DNA from: Chloroflexota bacterium
Lineage (GTDB): Bacteria; Chloroflexota; UBA6077; FW602-bin22
DNA length: 48,977 nt
Direction: 5' to 3'
NCBI GenBank assembly: GCA_016875715.1
Contig: VGOZ01000018.1
Span: 1-48,977 of the forward strand
The position numbers and the translations under genes were made by a program. The notes below the pieces were generated by a model. It was not told the DNA's origin, did no database searches, and saw only the letters and a list, made by a program, of their open reading frames with translations. Shown here piece by piece: positions 15,252 through 24,063 of this stretch (within the stretch, counting starts at the first letter, position 1; each line of letters opens with the position of its first letter).

Positions 15252-16505
15252 TCAGGGTCGCGACCACTCCTCGGCAAGGAGGACGAGCGTTGCGGCGCTC
15301 AGCGCCATATCGTCCAGGCAGGCCCACTCGGTCACCGCGTGGGCGTTGTGCCACCCGGCGAACAAGTTCGGGCACGGAAGCCCGCGTTCGGTCAATTGCG
15401 AGCCGTCCGTGCCGCCGCGAATCTCGGTTCGCTTTGGGGTGAGCCCGAGCCGTCGGATCGCGGCCTCGGCGCGTGCGGCCACGTCCGGCGCCTTGCGCAG
15501 GCGATCGGCCATGTTCCGGTACTGCTTCCGCACCTCGATCTCACCTTCGGCCCCGGGGTGGCGCGCCAGTGCGGCACTGAGGATCGTGCGGAGGAGATCC
15601 TCCTTAGCCGCCAGGCCCGCGGTCGCGAAGTCGCGCACGAGGACGTGTGCTTCGGCGTGCGCGACAGTGCCGGAAGTCTCGTAGGCGTGCAGGAAACCCT
15701 GGCGAGCATCGGTCGTTTCGGGTGTCATCGGCGGCGGTATCGCCGCGACGACCTCGGAGACGACGCGCAAAGCGTTCGCCATGCGTCCGCGTGCCGTGCC
15801 TGGATGGGAGTTCTTGCCCCGCACGCGGACGATGGCCAGATCGGCGGAGAACGTCTCTATGGCGAGCGTGCCGGCGGCATCGTCGTCGAGCGTATAGGCG
15901 CAGGCGGCGCCGAACCGCTCGATATCGAAATGGAGTATCCCCTGGCCGATCTCCTCGTCGACGGTCATGCCAACGCGAATCCGCGGACGAGGGATCTCGG
16001 GATGCGCGGCGAGATACGCGCAGGCCGCCATGATCGCGGCCACGCCGGACTTGTCGTCCGCCCCGAGCAATGTGGTGCCGTCGGTAACGACGAGATCGTG
16101 GCCGACGCAACCCGCCAGTTCGTCCAGCGTCGCCGGGGAGATCTCCAGTCCGAGCACCGCCGGATACTGGATAGGCGCACCGTCGTAACGGCGGATGATC
16201 TGTGGGCGGATACCGGCGCCGGACGCCTCGGGCGAGGTGTCCAGATGCGCGAGATACCCGATGGTCGGTCGTTCCGCGTAGCCGACCGTGGCCGGCAGCG
16301 TCGCGGTTACGATGCCGACTCCATCCACTTCGATCTCGGTTAGACCGATCGCGCGCATCTCCTCCACAAGGAGGGCGCCCAACTCTCGCTGGCCGGGACT
16401 GCTCGGCGATGGCGTATCGAAGCGGGCGCCCGTGTCGAAGGCCACGTAGCGCAGCAGTCGGGCGGTGACGTCTTCCTTCAGAGTCGCGAGGGACTGCGGC
16501 GTCAT
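15252..16505 (-). CDS. pepT: Peptidase T (tripeptide aminopeptidase)
   Basis: 417 residues, M20B metallopeptidase that removes the N-terminal residue of tripeptides in the cytoplasm. Visible di-zinc ligands: YLAHLDTSPEASG (His), LLGADDKSGVAAI (Asp), VDEEIGQG (Glu-Glu), YTLDDDAAG (Asp) and NLFAGWHNAHAVTEWA (C-terminal His). RGTARGRMANA-type stretch SHPGTARGRMANALR and GGTDGSQLTERGLPCPNLF are PepT hallmarks. The ATG at 16505 overlaps the stop of the 2-hydroxyacid dehydrogenase (ATGA), so the genes are translationally coupled. A longer frame upstream is shadow sequence. Confidence 0.94.
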   Translation of the reverse strand: MTPQSLATLKEDVTARLLRYVAFDTGARFDTPSPSSPGQRELGALLVEEMRAIGLTEIEVDGVGIVTATLPATVGYAERPTIGYLAHLDTSPEASGAGIRPQIIRRYDGAPIQYPAVLGLEISPATLDELAGCVGHDLVVTDGTTLLGADDKSGVAAIMAACAYLAAHPEIPRPRIRVGMTVDEEIGQGILHFDIERFGAACAYTLDDDAAGTLAIETFSADLAIVRVRGKNSHPGTARGRMANALRVVSEVVAAIPPPMTPETTDARQGFLHAYETSGTVAHAEAHVLVRDFATAGLAAKEDLLRTILSAALARHPGAEGEIEVRKQYRNMADRLRKAPDVAARAEAAIRRLGLTPKRTEIRGGTDGSQLTERGLPCPNLFAGWHNAHAVTEWACLDDMALSAATLVLLAEEWSRP

Positions 16506-17566
16506 CGTCGCGCCCCCACGGCCGGTGCGAACAGATCGATCAGTTCGCTGCGGAGTGGGTAGCGCAGTGGCTCCCCGGCGAAGAAGCGCCGCGCCTCCTC
16601 GCACTGCCCGCGGAACACGCCGGTGTGTGCTCCGCGAGTGTTTCCTGCGCGGTGGGGCGTGTGGATCACGTTGGGCAGCGTGCGCAAGGGATGGTGCTCC
16701 TCGGGGGGTTCCGGGTCGTAGACGTCGATGGCGGCGCGCAGCGTCCCCTGCCGCAGGCGCGCGATGAGAGGCTCCTGCTGCACCACGGCCATCCGGGAGA
16801 CCAGAACGAACACCGCGCCCTCCGGGAGTACCTCGATCACGCTCCGGTCGATGATGCCGATCGTCGTAGGGTTCGGTGGTGTCGCGACGAAGAACACCTC
16901 GCTTCGGCGCGCGAGCGCCACCAGGTCCGCCGCACGGGTACCCCCGGCCGCGCGCACCGTCTCCTCGTTCACGAAGGGGTCGAAGGTCTGCCAGTCGACC
17001 TCGAACGGCGCCAGGAATCGGGCGAGATGGCGATGGATCTCGCCGAAACTTGCAAGTCCCACGCGGCGGCCGGCCAGCCGATCGGGCCAGGGAGGATCAC
17101 TCTCGAAGTTCGGGACCCACCCACCAGCACCGACAATGCCGTGCTCGCGGGGGATCTGCCGGAGCGCCGCGAGGCCCAGAGCCAGCTCGTACTCCGCGAC
17201 CCAGGGACTCATGATCGGCGCGGTCTCGCACAGCGTGATTCCCCTCGCCCGTGCGGCCGCGACGTCGACGAACTCGTTGTGACGGTAATGGCAGGTTGCG
17301 CCGACAAATCGCAGGCGCGGCGCGCGAGCCAATCTCTCGGCCGTGAGGTAGCCGATCCCGAGGCCGCCCCATCCGCACAACAGCAGTCCGTCCGACTCGG
17401 CGAGCGCGGCATCGACCCGCCGCTCGCGGTCGGCCGTGGGTTCGGCCGGATCCAGCGCGAGATCGACCCTATCGGCGAACGAGGCGATGACCGCGGCGGC
17501 TTCCTCACTCCAATGGCGCGCCGGGGAGCGTGGCCCGTGAATCACGAGGATGCGTGGCCGGGTCAC
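16502..17566 (-). CDS. D-isomer 2-hydroxyacid dehydrogenase family protein
   Basis: 354 residues of the NAD-binding 2-hydroxyacid dehydrogenase superfamily. N-terminal half: [20 protein letters not shown] and [26 protein letters not shown]. Central: [19 protein letters not shown]. The cofactor loop [20 protein letters not shown] lacks the usual GxGxxG (it reads ASFGEI). Later motifs are conserved: [29 protein letters not shown] and the catalytic-region [12 protein letters not shown]. The degenerate loop leaves cofactor use uncertain. GTG start at 17566 overlaps the TGA of a 17-codon leader ORF, with no Shine-Dalgarno. Followed by pepT with a four-base overlap. Confidence 0.86.
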   Translation of the reverse strand: MTRPRILVIHGPRSPARHWSEEAAAVIASFADRVDLALDPAEPTADRERRVDAALAESDGLLLCGWGGLGIGYLTAERLARAPRLRFVGATCHYRHNEFVDVAAARARGITLCETAPIMSPWVAEYELALGLAALRQIPREHGIVGAGGWVPNFESDPPWPDRLAGRRVGLASFGEIHRHLARFLAPFEVDWQTFDPFVNEETVRAAGGTRAADLVALARRSEVFFVATPPNPTTIGIIDRSVIEVLPEGAVFVLVSRMAVVQQEPLIARLRQGTLRAAIDVYDPEPPEEHHPLRTLPNVIHTPHRAGNTRGAHTGVFRGQCEEARRFFAGEPLRYPLRSELIDLFAPAVGARR

Positions 17567-17616
17567 CTGTTGGTGCCCCGCTGCGCGGTCGAGAACAGCT
17601 GGAAACTCATCAGCAT
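17563..17616 (-). CDS. 17-codon leader ORF coupled to the 2-hydroxyacid dehydrogenase
   Basis: ATG at 17616, peptide [20 protein letters not shown] at 17565-17563 overlapping the next gene's GTG (17566). A TACCAT -10 ends seven bases before the ATG, exactly the leaderless spacing used by full-size genes here, whereas the dehydrogenase has neither a -10 nor a Shine-Dalgarno at that distance. The peptide has no run of one amino acid, so classical attenuation is not obvious. Most likely it brings the ribosome to the internal start by termination-reinitiation. Confidence 0.5.
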   Translation of the reverse strand: MLMSFQLFSTAQRGTNR

Positions 17617-17623
17617 GGGCGCG

Positions 17624-17629
17624 ATGGTA
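17624..17629 (-). promoter_or_regulatory. -10 element, leaderless geometry, leader ORF
   Basis: TACCAT, seven bases before the ATG at 17616. Confidence 0.5.
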
Positions 17630-17661
17630 TCGGATTGCCGCGTGCGATCTGGCCCTCGCCC

Positions 17662-17667
17662 TATAGT
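17662..17667 (+). promoter_or_regulatory. -10 element, leaderless geometry, cysE
   Basis: TATAGT, six bases before the GTG at 17674. Confidence 0.5.
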
Positions 17668-17673
17668 CGTCGC

Positions 17674-18393
17674 GTGATCTCGCGCCTGCGCCGCGCCGCG
17701 TTCGAGGACATCGCGGCCGTGATGCAGCGCGATCCGGCGGCACGCAGCGTCGCCGAGGTGATCATCTGCTACCCGGGTGTCCACGCGATCTGGTTGCACC
17801 GACTCGCCCACGCGCTGTACCGAGTCCGCCTGTTCCTCCTCGCCCGCATCGTCAGCCATATCTCCCGTCAGATCACCGGAATAGAGATACACCCCGGGGC
17901 CAGGATCGGCCGCCGGGTTGTCATCGACCACGGGATGGGCGTGGTAATTGGCGAGACGGCGATTGTGGCTGACGATGTGCTCCTCTATCAGGGAGTGACA
18001 CTGGGCGGGACGAGCCTGAATCGCGATAGGCGCCATCCGACCATTGGACCGCGGGTGGTGCTCGGCGTCGGCGCGACGGTGCTGGGGGCTATCGAGGTCG
18101 GAGAAGACGCACGCGTCGGCGCGGGCGCAGTCGTCACACGGCCGGTCGATCCGGGAAGCGTGGTCGTTGGCGTCCCCGCGCATCCGATCGCAGTGCGCCA
18201 ACCCGCGCCGATCCCCATGCCGAACCTCGAACACGCGATGATCTCCGACCCGGTCGCGGATGCCATGCGCGTCCTGCTCGAACGGATCGAACGGCTCGAG
18301 GCGGAGTTGCACCTAGTGCGAGGGCAGCAGAGCGCACGCTCTGGCGTTCCTGAAGTCCTAGAGGCGCTGGCCCGGGAGTCTGCGACCGGCTGA
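17674..18393 (+). CDS. cysE: Serine O-acetyltransferase
   Basis: First step of cysteine synthesis: acetyl-CoA plus L-serine to O-acetylserine. 239 residues. The N-terminal helical part has [27 protein letters not shown]; the left-handed beta-helix follows with [24 protein letters not shown] (catalytic His-Asp region), [29 protein letters not shown] and [10 protein letters not shown]. This is the short bacterial/plant-type enzyme, with a ~50-residue C-terminal extension containing a helical stretch ([14 protein letters not shown]). GTG at 17674 six bases after TATAGT. No cysteine synthase is adjacent. Downstream, a cupin has its own -10. Confidence 0.94.
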   Translation: MISRLRRAAFEDIAAVMQRDPAARSVAEVIICYPGVHAIWLHRLAHALYRVRLFLLARIVSHISRQITGIEIHPGARIGRRVVIDHGMGVVIGETAIVADDVLLYQGVTLGGTSLNRDRRHPTIGPRVVLGVGATVLGAIEVGEDARVGAGAVVTRPVDPGSVVVGVPAHPIAVRQPAPIPMPNLEHAMISDPVADAMRVLLERIERLEAELHLVRGQQSARSGVPEVLEALARESATG

Positions 18394-18400
18394 GTTCGGC

Positions 18401-18406
18401 TACCAT
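18401..18406 (+). promoter_or_regulatory. -10 element, leaderless geometry, cupin gene
   Basis: TACCAT, seven bases before the ATG at 18414. It overlaps an earlier in-frame ATG (18405), which therefore cannot be the start of a transcript from this promoter. Confidence 0.5.
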
Positions 18407-18413
18407 GCGTCCG

Positions 18414-18839
18414 ATGGGTGTCATCCATCGGGCGCGCGGGGGCTCCGGTTCGGCGCCCGACTGGCCAGCGATCCCGGTCCGGGTGTACGAAGGCCAACAG
18501 GCCCACGGCGCGACGAAGCGGGTGCTGATCGGGCAGCGCGACGGGGCGGAGAACTTCGCCATGCGCTACTTCGAGGTTCCGGCCGGTCAATCGAGCGTGC
18601 ACGAAAGCCATGCGCACGATCACGGCGTGATCATCACGCGGGGGTCGGCGCGGGTGCTGCTCGGCGACGAGACTCATACCGTGTCGGTGGGCGACGTCGT
18701 CTACATCCCGCCTGACGAGGTTCATCGGTTCGATTCGCTGGGCCCCGACCCACTCGGATTCCTCTGCGTGGTTCCGGGCTGGGGAGAACGTGGAGGGCGC
18801 TCGGCGCTCGTCGACGGCACGGGAGGCGAAGCGTCCTGA
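18414..18839 (+). CDS. Cupin-domain protein
   Basis: 141 residues, single small cupin barrel. Motif 1 is SSVHESHAHDHGVIITRGSARV with three metal-type His residues; motif 2 is GDVVYIPPDEVHRF. Either a small metal-dependent isomerase/oxygenase or a binding protein; the substrate cannot be assigned. The ATG at 18414 is chosen from the promoter position rather than the upstream ATG at 18405. The tail after the cupin (GWGERGGRSALVDG) is short and flexible. Confidence 0.87.
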   Translation: MGVIHRARGGSGSAPDWPAIPVRVYEGQQAHGATKRVLIGQRDGAENFAMRYFEVPAGQSSVHESHAHDHGVIITRGSARVLLGDETHTVSVGDVVYIPPDEVHRFDSLGPDPLGFLCVVPGWGERGGRSALVDGTGGEAS

Positions 18840-18861
18840 CGGCCGTCTATCCGCGCCGACT

Positions 18862-19527
18862 ATGAGATCTGGTTGTGCCGGGCTGCTGCTCGGGTTCCTC
18901 ACCGCGGTGCTCCTCTTCACGTGGTCGGAGGGGCGCGCCGGCCGTCAGGTCGACTGGCTGGAGATCGCATCGAGCGCGATCGCGGCGGCGGCGGACATCA
19001 CGACCGGAGTGGCCCCCGCTACCCCCACACCGCGGACGGGCCTCGCCACACCTGCCCGTCCATCGGGCTCCGCCGTCGGAGCAACAATGGCAACGCCCGC
19101 CCCAGCGCCGCAGACCCTCGCGACCGCGGCGACGGGCGCAACCGCCTACATCATCACGAGGGCCGAACTCGAGACGCAACTATCCGCTGGCGCGGGATCT
19201 GGTCCGATGCCGATGCGCGAGGTCACCGTACGCCTCATTCCGTCCAACCGCGTGGCTATGGCCGGACGACTTTCCCTCTCGGTGGTCACGCTGCCGGTGG
19301 AGATCGAGGCGACACTGACGGTCGACGCCGATGGCGCGATTCGCATCGCCCCGTCGCGGATAGAGGCGATCGGCGCGACACTGCCAGCCGATGTGACCCA
19401 GGCGCTGCGCAATCAGGTGGACGACCAGGGTCGCAGAGCCATCACCTCGGCGTTGCCACCCGGGTCGCGAGCCCGGGCGATCGTCGTGGAGTCGGACCGT
19501 ATCGTCGTCGACCTCAGCGCGCCCTGA
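18862..19527 (+). CDS. Membrane-anchored DUF2993-like protein
   Basis: 221 residues. An N-terminal hydrophobic helix (GLLLGFLTAVLLFTW, residues ~6-20) serves as signal anchor. An Ala/Thr/Pro-rich linker to residue ~95 follows, then a folded domain from IITRAELETQL with paired strands (REVTVRLIPSNRVAMAG, LPVEIEATLTVDADGAIRI). The layout, a lipid/aromatic-binding-like LmeA/DUF2993 domain outside the membrane, is suggested by pattern only. The last residues ARAIVVESDRIVVDL form a closing strand. The ATG at 18862 lies directly before the hydrophobic helix. Convergent with the adaptor gene 10 bases on. Confidence 0.6.
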   Translation: MRSGCAGLLLGFLTAVLLFTWSEGRAGRQVDWLEIASSAIAAAADITTGVAPATPTPRTGLATPARPSGSAVGATMATPAPAPQTLATAATGATAYIITRAELETQLSAGAGSGPMPMREVTVRLIPSNRVAMAGRLSLSVVTLPVEIEATLTVDADGAIRIAPSRIEAIGATLPADVTQALRNQVDDQGRRAITSALPPGSRARAIVVESDRIVVDLSAP

Positions 19528-19536
19528 TCGATCCCC

Positions 19537-21240
19537 TCACGATCGTGCCGCGGCCACGGCAATTGCCTCGCCATCATTCAGCGACGGGGCGTCGACGATG
19601 ACGGCATCTCCTTCGTCCACACCCTGGACGATCTCCACGGAGTCCACTCCGCGAAGTCCCACCCGAACCGGAGTACGTCGAGCCTGGCCCCCCTGGGCGA
19701 CGAGTACCGCATCCTGCTGCCCACCAGTCCGGAGCAGCGCCGAAACGGGCACCCGCAGGACGCCCGACCGGCGATGAATGATGATCTGAACCTCCGCGAA
19801 CATGCCCGGAAGGAGTCGCCCGAGCGCGTCCTCAGTCGGGATCGCCCTGACCTGAACGGTGCGGGTTCGTGTATCCACCGTGGGAGCGATCGTGGCGATC
19901 GTGCCGACGAAGGGACGGGCCGGATACGCGACGACGTCGATCGTGGCCTCTTGCCCGATGGTGAGTGCCGGCAGTCGCGCCTCGTCTGCCGCGAAGACCA
20001 CCTCGACGCGGGGCGAGATCACTTGCACGATCGTCGTCGCCGGACTCACCATCGATCCGAGCGGAAGCGGCGAGTCTGCGAGGACGCCCGCGATGGGAGA
20101 CCGCACGATCGCGTCGCGTAAGTTTGCGCGAGCGAGTTCGAGTGCGGCCTCGGCCGCGGTCACCGCCGCTTCCGCCTGCGTCAGGTCCTGCGGCGTGAAG
20201 GGGTTCGTGGTCAGGTCCGCCGTAGCCTTAGCGCCCTCGGCCTGCGCATCGATCGCCACCTGATCGGCGCCGGCGACTGGCCGCCGCGCGATCTCGAGCG
20301 CGGCCTGCGCCGCAACCACGGCATTCTCCGCCTGAGCGATATCGTGGGTGCCCGCCGGCGATCGTGCCAGCGCGGCCTGTTGCCTCGCCGTCTCGAGCGC
20401 GGCCCGTGACTGCGCGAGGTTCTCATCCGTGGGGGGAGCGGTGAGTCCCGCCAGCGCGGCACGCGCCGCGTAGACGCCCCCCTCTGCCTGGACGGCCGCG
20501 GCGCGCGCTGTCTCGCAACCGGACGAAGGCCCGAAGGCGCAGATGCCGTCCCGCTGACGCGCCGCGCCAGCGGCGGCTTCCGTCGCCTGAGCGACGCCGA
20601 GGCGCGCGGCCTCGATCTGTTCTGGCCGCGCACCCTTCACCAGCGCATCCAGGCGTGCCTGGGCGGCGGCGATGTTCGCATCCGCGATGGCGATCATCTC
20701 CGCCCGCGGGTTCCGCAGGGCATCGAGGCGGAGCGTCGCGACGTCAAGACCCGCCTGCGCCTGGGCGACCAGCGCGGCGCGACCTCCCGCGCTCGCCGCG
20801 TCCGCTCGTGCTTTCGCTGCTCGCGCGTTCGCTTCCGCCTGGGCGACGACATCGGCGCGCGGCCCCGCCCGCATCTGGTCCAGCCGTGCGCGCGCCGTCG
20901 CCAGACTCGCGTCGGCCTGGCGGACGACCGTATTCAGGGCATCCGTCTCCAGATCGACGATCGGATCGCCAGCCCGGACTGACGCGCCGAATTCGAGGTG
21001 GACTTTCGCGATGCGGCCGGCTACGCGCGGCACCACCGCTACGGCGGCCTCAGACCGCACATCACCCGTGAACGACAGGGTGGCGATCACGTCTCCCCTG
21101 GTTACGGGTGCCGTGCGCACCTGCGTGGCCCGCGCTTCCTGCCGCGCGGCACTGGGAGTCGCCGCGGGCGCAGCGCAGGCGGCGAAGCCGAGCACCGCGA
21201 TGGCACTGAAGCGGGCAAAGAGGTTTACCGAGTAAAGCAT
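19537..21240 (-). CDS. RND/ABC efflux periplasmic-adaptor (HlyD-family) lipoprotein
   Basis: 567 residues, membrane-fusion-protein family. The N-terminal signal ends in a lipobox, LGFAAC with Cys22. The lipoyl-like half-motif PRVAGRIAKVHLEFGASVRAGDPIVDLE is followed by an unusually long Ala-rich helical hairpin (~105-375, several EAARLGVAQATEAAAG-like heptads), then the second half-motif VRSPIAGVLADSPLPLGSMV. The beta-barrel region TVDTRTRTVQVRAIP and a C-terminal membrane-proximal domain (RVGLRGVDSVEIVQGVDEGD) complete it. No pump or outer-membrane gene is adjacent, so the partner is elsewhere. A CAAAAT lies eight bases before the ATG, a weak variant of the local -10. Confidence 0.9.
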   Translation of the reverse strand: MLYSVNLFARFSAIAVLGFAACAAPAATPSAARQEARATQVRTAPVTRGDVIATLSFTGDVRSEAAVAVVPRVAGRIAKVHLEFGASVRAGDPIVDLETDALNTVVRQADASLATARARLDQMRAGPRADVVAQAEANARAAKARADAASAGGRAALVAQAQAGLDVATLRLDALRNPRAEMIAIADANIAAAQARLDALVKGARPEQIEAARLGVAQATEAAAGAARQRDGICAFGPSSGCETARAAAVQAEGGVYAARAALAGLTAPPTDENLAQSRAALETARQQAALARSPAGTHDIAQAENAVVAAQAALEIARRPVAGADQVAIDAQAEGAKATADLTTNPFTPQDLTQAEAAVTAAEAALELARANLRDAIVRSPIAGVLADSPLPLGSMVSPATTIVQVISPRVEVVFAADEARLPALTIGQEATIDVVAYPARPFVGTIATIAPTVDTRTRTVQVRAIPTEDALGRLLPGMFAEVQIIIHRRSGVLRVPVSALLRTGGQQDAVLVAQGGQARRTPVRVGLRGVDSVEIVQGVDEGDAVIVDAPSLNDGEAIAVAAARS

Positions 21241-21301
21241 CGGCCCGGATTTTGGCGCGTGCCGCTGCCTTTCCGCACGCTTTTAGACGCGGAGTCTGCG
21301 C

Positions 21302-21307
21302 TACCAT
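21302..21307 (+). promoter_or_regulatory. -10 element, leaderless geometry, VOC gene
   Basis: TACCAT, six bases before the GTG at 21314. Confidence 0.5.
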
Positions 21308-21313
21308 CGCGTT

Positions 21314-22207
21314 GTGCGCGTCGATCACGTCCTTCACGCGGTGAGAGACCTGACGGCCACGATCGCCACGTTCCGGGATCGGCTCGGAATGGCCGCCGCG
21401 TTCGGCGGAGTTCATCCCGGTCGAGGCACCCACAACGGCCTGGTGCACTTCGGCACCGGGTATCTCGAACTCATCGGAGTTGCCGATCCGTTTGCTGAGC
21501 GTGGCGCAGCGATTGCGCGCCACTGCGCCGAGGGCGACGCGCTCTACTCCTTCGCCATGGCGGTGGCCGACCTCGAGATGGCCGACTCGGATCTCCCCGC
21601 GGGTGGATCGTCTCGCGGCGCTATCCGGCCTGGCGGCCGGAGGACGGCTGCGGGGGCTGACCTCCGGTGGCGTTCGGCCGATCTTGCGCCACCCTCCGAC
21701 GTCGTCGCAGAGATGTTCCCGCTCCCGTTTCTCATCGAGTGGACGGTGGATGACGCGGGCCGCCACTGGATGGGTGAGCGGCGGAGTCTCGCCCGTCATG
21801 CGCTGCCGTACGGTCCCCTCCAGGCGATCACGATCGCCGTTCGGGATGCGGGGGTGCTCGCGCCGGTCTGCGCGAGATGGTTCGGGTGGGAGGTCGTTGC
21901 CGAGTCGCGATCCACAGTCTGCTTGAAAACCCGTGGCGCACCGGTCAACGACGATCTGGGGCCAGGGCCGGCCATTATCCTGCGCGCGCCGGAGGGCGAG
22001 GGCACGGCCGATCGCGCGATATCGGAGAGGTTGCGGCGCCATGGGCCAGGCTGCGCGGGCATCGTTATCGGCACGGGCGATGCCCGCGGACTGATCGAGG
22101 GGTTACGTGGTCGCGGCGTCGCTGTCGACCCGGATGCGGCGGGCGGACGGGTCACGATAGACCCTGCGGGTAGTCACGGGCTGCTGATCGAGATCGCCCC
22201 GACCTGA
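21314..22207 (+). CDS. VOC-superfamily (glyoxalase-like) protein
   Basis: 297 residues. The N-terminal beta-alpha-beta unit of the vicinal-oxygen-chelate fold is clear: RVDHVLHAVRDLTATIATFRDRLGM, then HNGLVHFGTGYLELIGV. This pattern (VDHxxxxVxDL...G...H.TxN) fits the glyoxalase-like PF13468 type. The second half (QAITIAVRDAGVLAPVCARWFG) is a more degraded repeat. Metal site residues are only partly evident, so catalytic function is unproven. GTG start with leaderless-type -10; the next gene starts seven bases after the stop, forming an operon. Confidence 0.8.
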   Translation: MRVDHVLHAVRDLTATIATFRDRLGMAAAFGGVHPGRGTHNGLVHFGTGYLELIGVADPFAERGAAIARHCAEGDALYSFAMAVADLEMADSDLPAGGSSRGAIRPGGRRTAAGADLRWRSADLAPPSDVVAEMFPLPFLIEWTVDDAGRHWMGERRSLARHALPYGPLQAITIAVRDAGVLAPVCARWFGWEVVAESRSTVCLKTRGAPVNDDLGPGPAIILRAPEGEGTADRAISERLRRHGPGCAGIVIGTGDARGLIEGLRGRGVAVDPDAAGGRVTIDPAGSHGLLIEIAPT

Positions 22208-22214
22208 GTGCGAG

Positions 22215-23117
22215 GTGGCGGGTGCATCCACGCTAAGGCTCCACCCGCTCGAACTGCTCCCGCTCGTCGCCGTGGCGGCGCTTCTGCCCACGGCATACCT
22301 CACCGGTGCGCCCTACGTCTCCATCGTACAGAGGCTAGCCATCCTGGGGATCGCCACCCTGGCGGGGGCGATCGTCGCCGTCCGGTTTCTCCGGGTCGCC
22401 GCGCCGCTGGTGCGCCTGCTCGCCGGCGTCTCTCTGACTTTCGTCATCTACGGCGCACTGCCGCCCTTGCTGGAGCGGCGATTGCCGATGCTCGCCGACG
22501 AAGCCCTGTGGCGGATCGAGGTCAGTTTCCTCGGCACCACCGCGGTCGAGGTCTTGCAGGCCACCGTTTCGCCGGAACTGACGATGTTCTTCGGGCTGAT
22601 CTACTCGCTGCATGCCCCGCTCTTCTACGTCCCGGCGATCGTGCACTGGAGAGCTGGCCGTAAGAGAGATGCCGAAGCGATCCTGCTCGCTATTTCGCTG
22701 GCGATGCACCTCGGGTTCATCGGGTACTTCCTGTGGCCCGCGTATGGGCCGGTCAGTACGATGAGTGGGCTGGCGCCGCTGGGGGAGAACGTCGCGACGC
22801 GGACGGTGGCCGCCTACGGGGTGGCGATGGGCACCTTCCCCAGTCTCCACGCCGCGGTCTGCGGGATGGTGGCGATCGACGGGTGGCGTTCCTCGCGCCG
22901 GGCCGGTGCGATCTACACGGTCATCGCCATCCTCATCTGGCTTTCGACGCTCTACCTGCGTTACCACTGGGTGCCGGATCTGATCGCCGGCCTCCTGCTC
23001 GCGGTCTTGTGCCTTGGAATGGCCCGCCAATGGGTCACGAGAGATGTGGCCTGTCCGCCAAGCTCGATGAGGTCGCGCGGTGCGTCAGTCGAGCAGTGGC
23101 GCGAGGTCGGCGGTTGA
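22215..23117 (+). CDS. PAP2-superfamily membrane phosphatase/transferase
   Basis: 300 residues, six or more hydrophobic helices (e.g. LELLPLVAVAALLPTAYL, RLAILGIATLAGAIVAV, FFGLIYSLHAPLFYVPAIV). It contains PAP2 catalytic motifs: GTFPSLHAAV (motif 2, catalytic His) and LYLRYHWVPDLIAGLLLAV (motif 3), with YFLWPAYGP before them. This combination resembles the inositol-phosphoceramide-synthase/Aur1-like PAP2 branch, acting on lipid phosphates in the cytoplasmic membrane; the substrate is not assignable. GTG start; its last 33 bases overlap the end of the convergent ligase gene. Confidence 0.87.
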   Translation: MAGASTLRLHPLELLPLVAVAALLPTAYLTGAPYVSIVQRLAILGIATLAGAIVAVRFLRVAAPLVRLLAGVSLTFVIYGALPPLLERRLPMLADEALWRIEVSFLGTTAVEVLQATVSPELTMFFGLIYSLHAPLFYVPAIVHWRAGRKRDAEAILLAISLAMHLGFIGYFLWPAYGPVSTMSGLAPLGENVATRTVAAYGVAMGTFPSLHAAVCGMVAIDGWRSSRRAGAIYTVIAILIWLSTLYLRYHWVPDLIAGLLLAVLCLGMARQWVTRDVACPPSSMRSRGASVEQWREVGG

Positions 23118-24062
23118 GGCGATCTCGTCGGCCGTGCGATCTTCGCGCCGGCGCCTGATGCGGGCGAAGCGCAGGGCAAGACCGGAACTCAGTCGACGCG
23201 AGCGCTGGACGCCATTGAACACGACCTCGACGACGATCTCTGGGCGCACCTCCACGAAGCCGCCCCGCCGTCCGACCACACGCGCTTCGAGAGCTTCGGT
23301 CAGTTCTGCGAAGAGCGCGTCCGTGGGCCCTTTGAAGGTCTCGCCCACACCCACGAGCGCGCCAGGCCGATCCCGGCAGGCGAAGTGGTAGTTCGACAGC
23401 CAGCGGCTCCGTCGACCGCTTCCTCGATCGGCACCCACAATGACGAACTCGGCCGATTGCTCCGCCTTGACTTTGAGCCACGCCGCGCTGCGCTGGCCCG
23501 CGGCATAGGGCTCACGCAGCGACTTGACCACTACCCCCTCGTGTCCCCGCTCGAGCGCGTCGCGGTAGAACGCCGTGGCGCCAGCACCGTCGATCGCCGT
23601 CCCCGTCAGCGCGGGCATCCGCGGGATGTCTCCGCGCACCCCGTCCAATCGCTCGATGCGCGCGTGCAGCGGAAGGTGATGAACGGGGCCGCGTTCGTCG
23701 AGGAGGCAGTCAAAGACGAAGACCACTGCCGGCGCGCTCTCCGCTGCCCGGCCCGTATCTACTCTTCGCAGCCAGCGGCGCATCACGTCCTGGAACGGTA
23801 CGGGGCGTTCCTGTTCGTCGAGCACGATGGCCTCGCCGTCGAGGATGCACCGCTGCCCGCGCAGTTGAGCCCGCAGCGTGGCGACGACATCGGGCAAGCG
23901 CTCCGTCACATCGGTGAGCCGGCGCGAATAGAGTCGAATGGCGTCGCCGTCGCGATGGATCTGAATCCGCGCGCCGTCGATCTTCCACTCGATCGTCGCC
24001 TGGGCGGGATCGCCGATTCTCGCCAGGGCGGATTCGATGGTGGACGCGGAGGCCGCGAGCAT
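23085..24062 (-). CDS. ATP-dependent DNA ligase, catalytic portion (out of frame with its N-terminal half)
   Basis: 325 codons from ATG 24062 holding a full nucleotidyltransferase plus OB fold: motif I EWKIDGARIQIHRDG (adenylated Lys), LYSRRLTDVTERLP, motif III CILDGEAIVLD, VFVFDCLLDERG, motif IV HEGVVVKSL, motif V AAWLKVKAE, and the C-terminal OB part VVEVVFNGVQRSRRL. Archaeal-type ATP-dependent ligase. The preceding N-terminal half reads in another frame; deleting one A at 24063 fuses them into MTPVPSMLAASAS, the normal form (PMLA). The start at 24062 thus may be only apparent. LigA is also present in this window, so the cell would not depend on this enzyme. Confidence 0.85.
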   Translation of the reverse strand: MLAASASTIESALARIGDPAQATIEWKIDGARIQIHRDGDAIRLYSRRLTDVTERLPDVVATLRAQLRGQRCILDGEAIVLDEQERPVPFQDVMRRWLRRVDTGRAAESAPAVVFVFDCLLDERGPVHHLPLHARIERLDGVRGDIPRMPALTGTAIDGAGATAFYRDALERGHEGVVVKSLREPYAAGQRSAAWLKVKAEQSAEFVIVGADRGSGRRSRWLSNYHFACRDRPGALVGVGETFKGPTDALFAELTEALEARVVGRRGGFVEVRPEIVVEVVFNGVQRSRRLSSGLALRFARIRRRREDRTADEIASTADLAPLLD

Positions 24063-24063
24063 T

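Noticed and set aside
18405-18413. ATG at 18405 as the cupin start
   Set aside because: It overlaps the TACCAT -10, so the ATG at 18414 fits the leaderless spacing seen elsewhere.
23710-24063. Continuation of the ligase N-terminal frame (about 118 codons)
   Set aside because: Arg-rich reading of the catalytic half in the wrong frame, not a domain.
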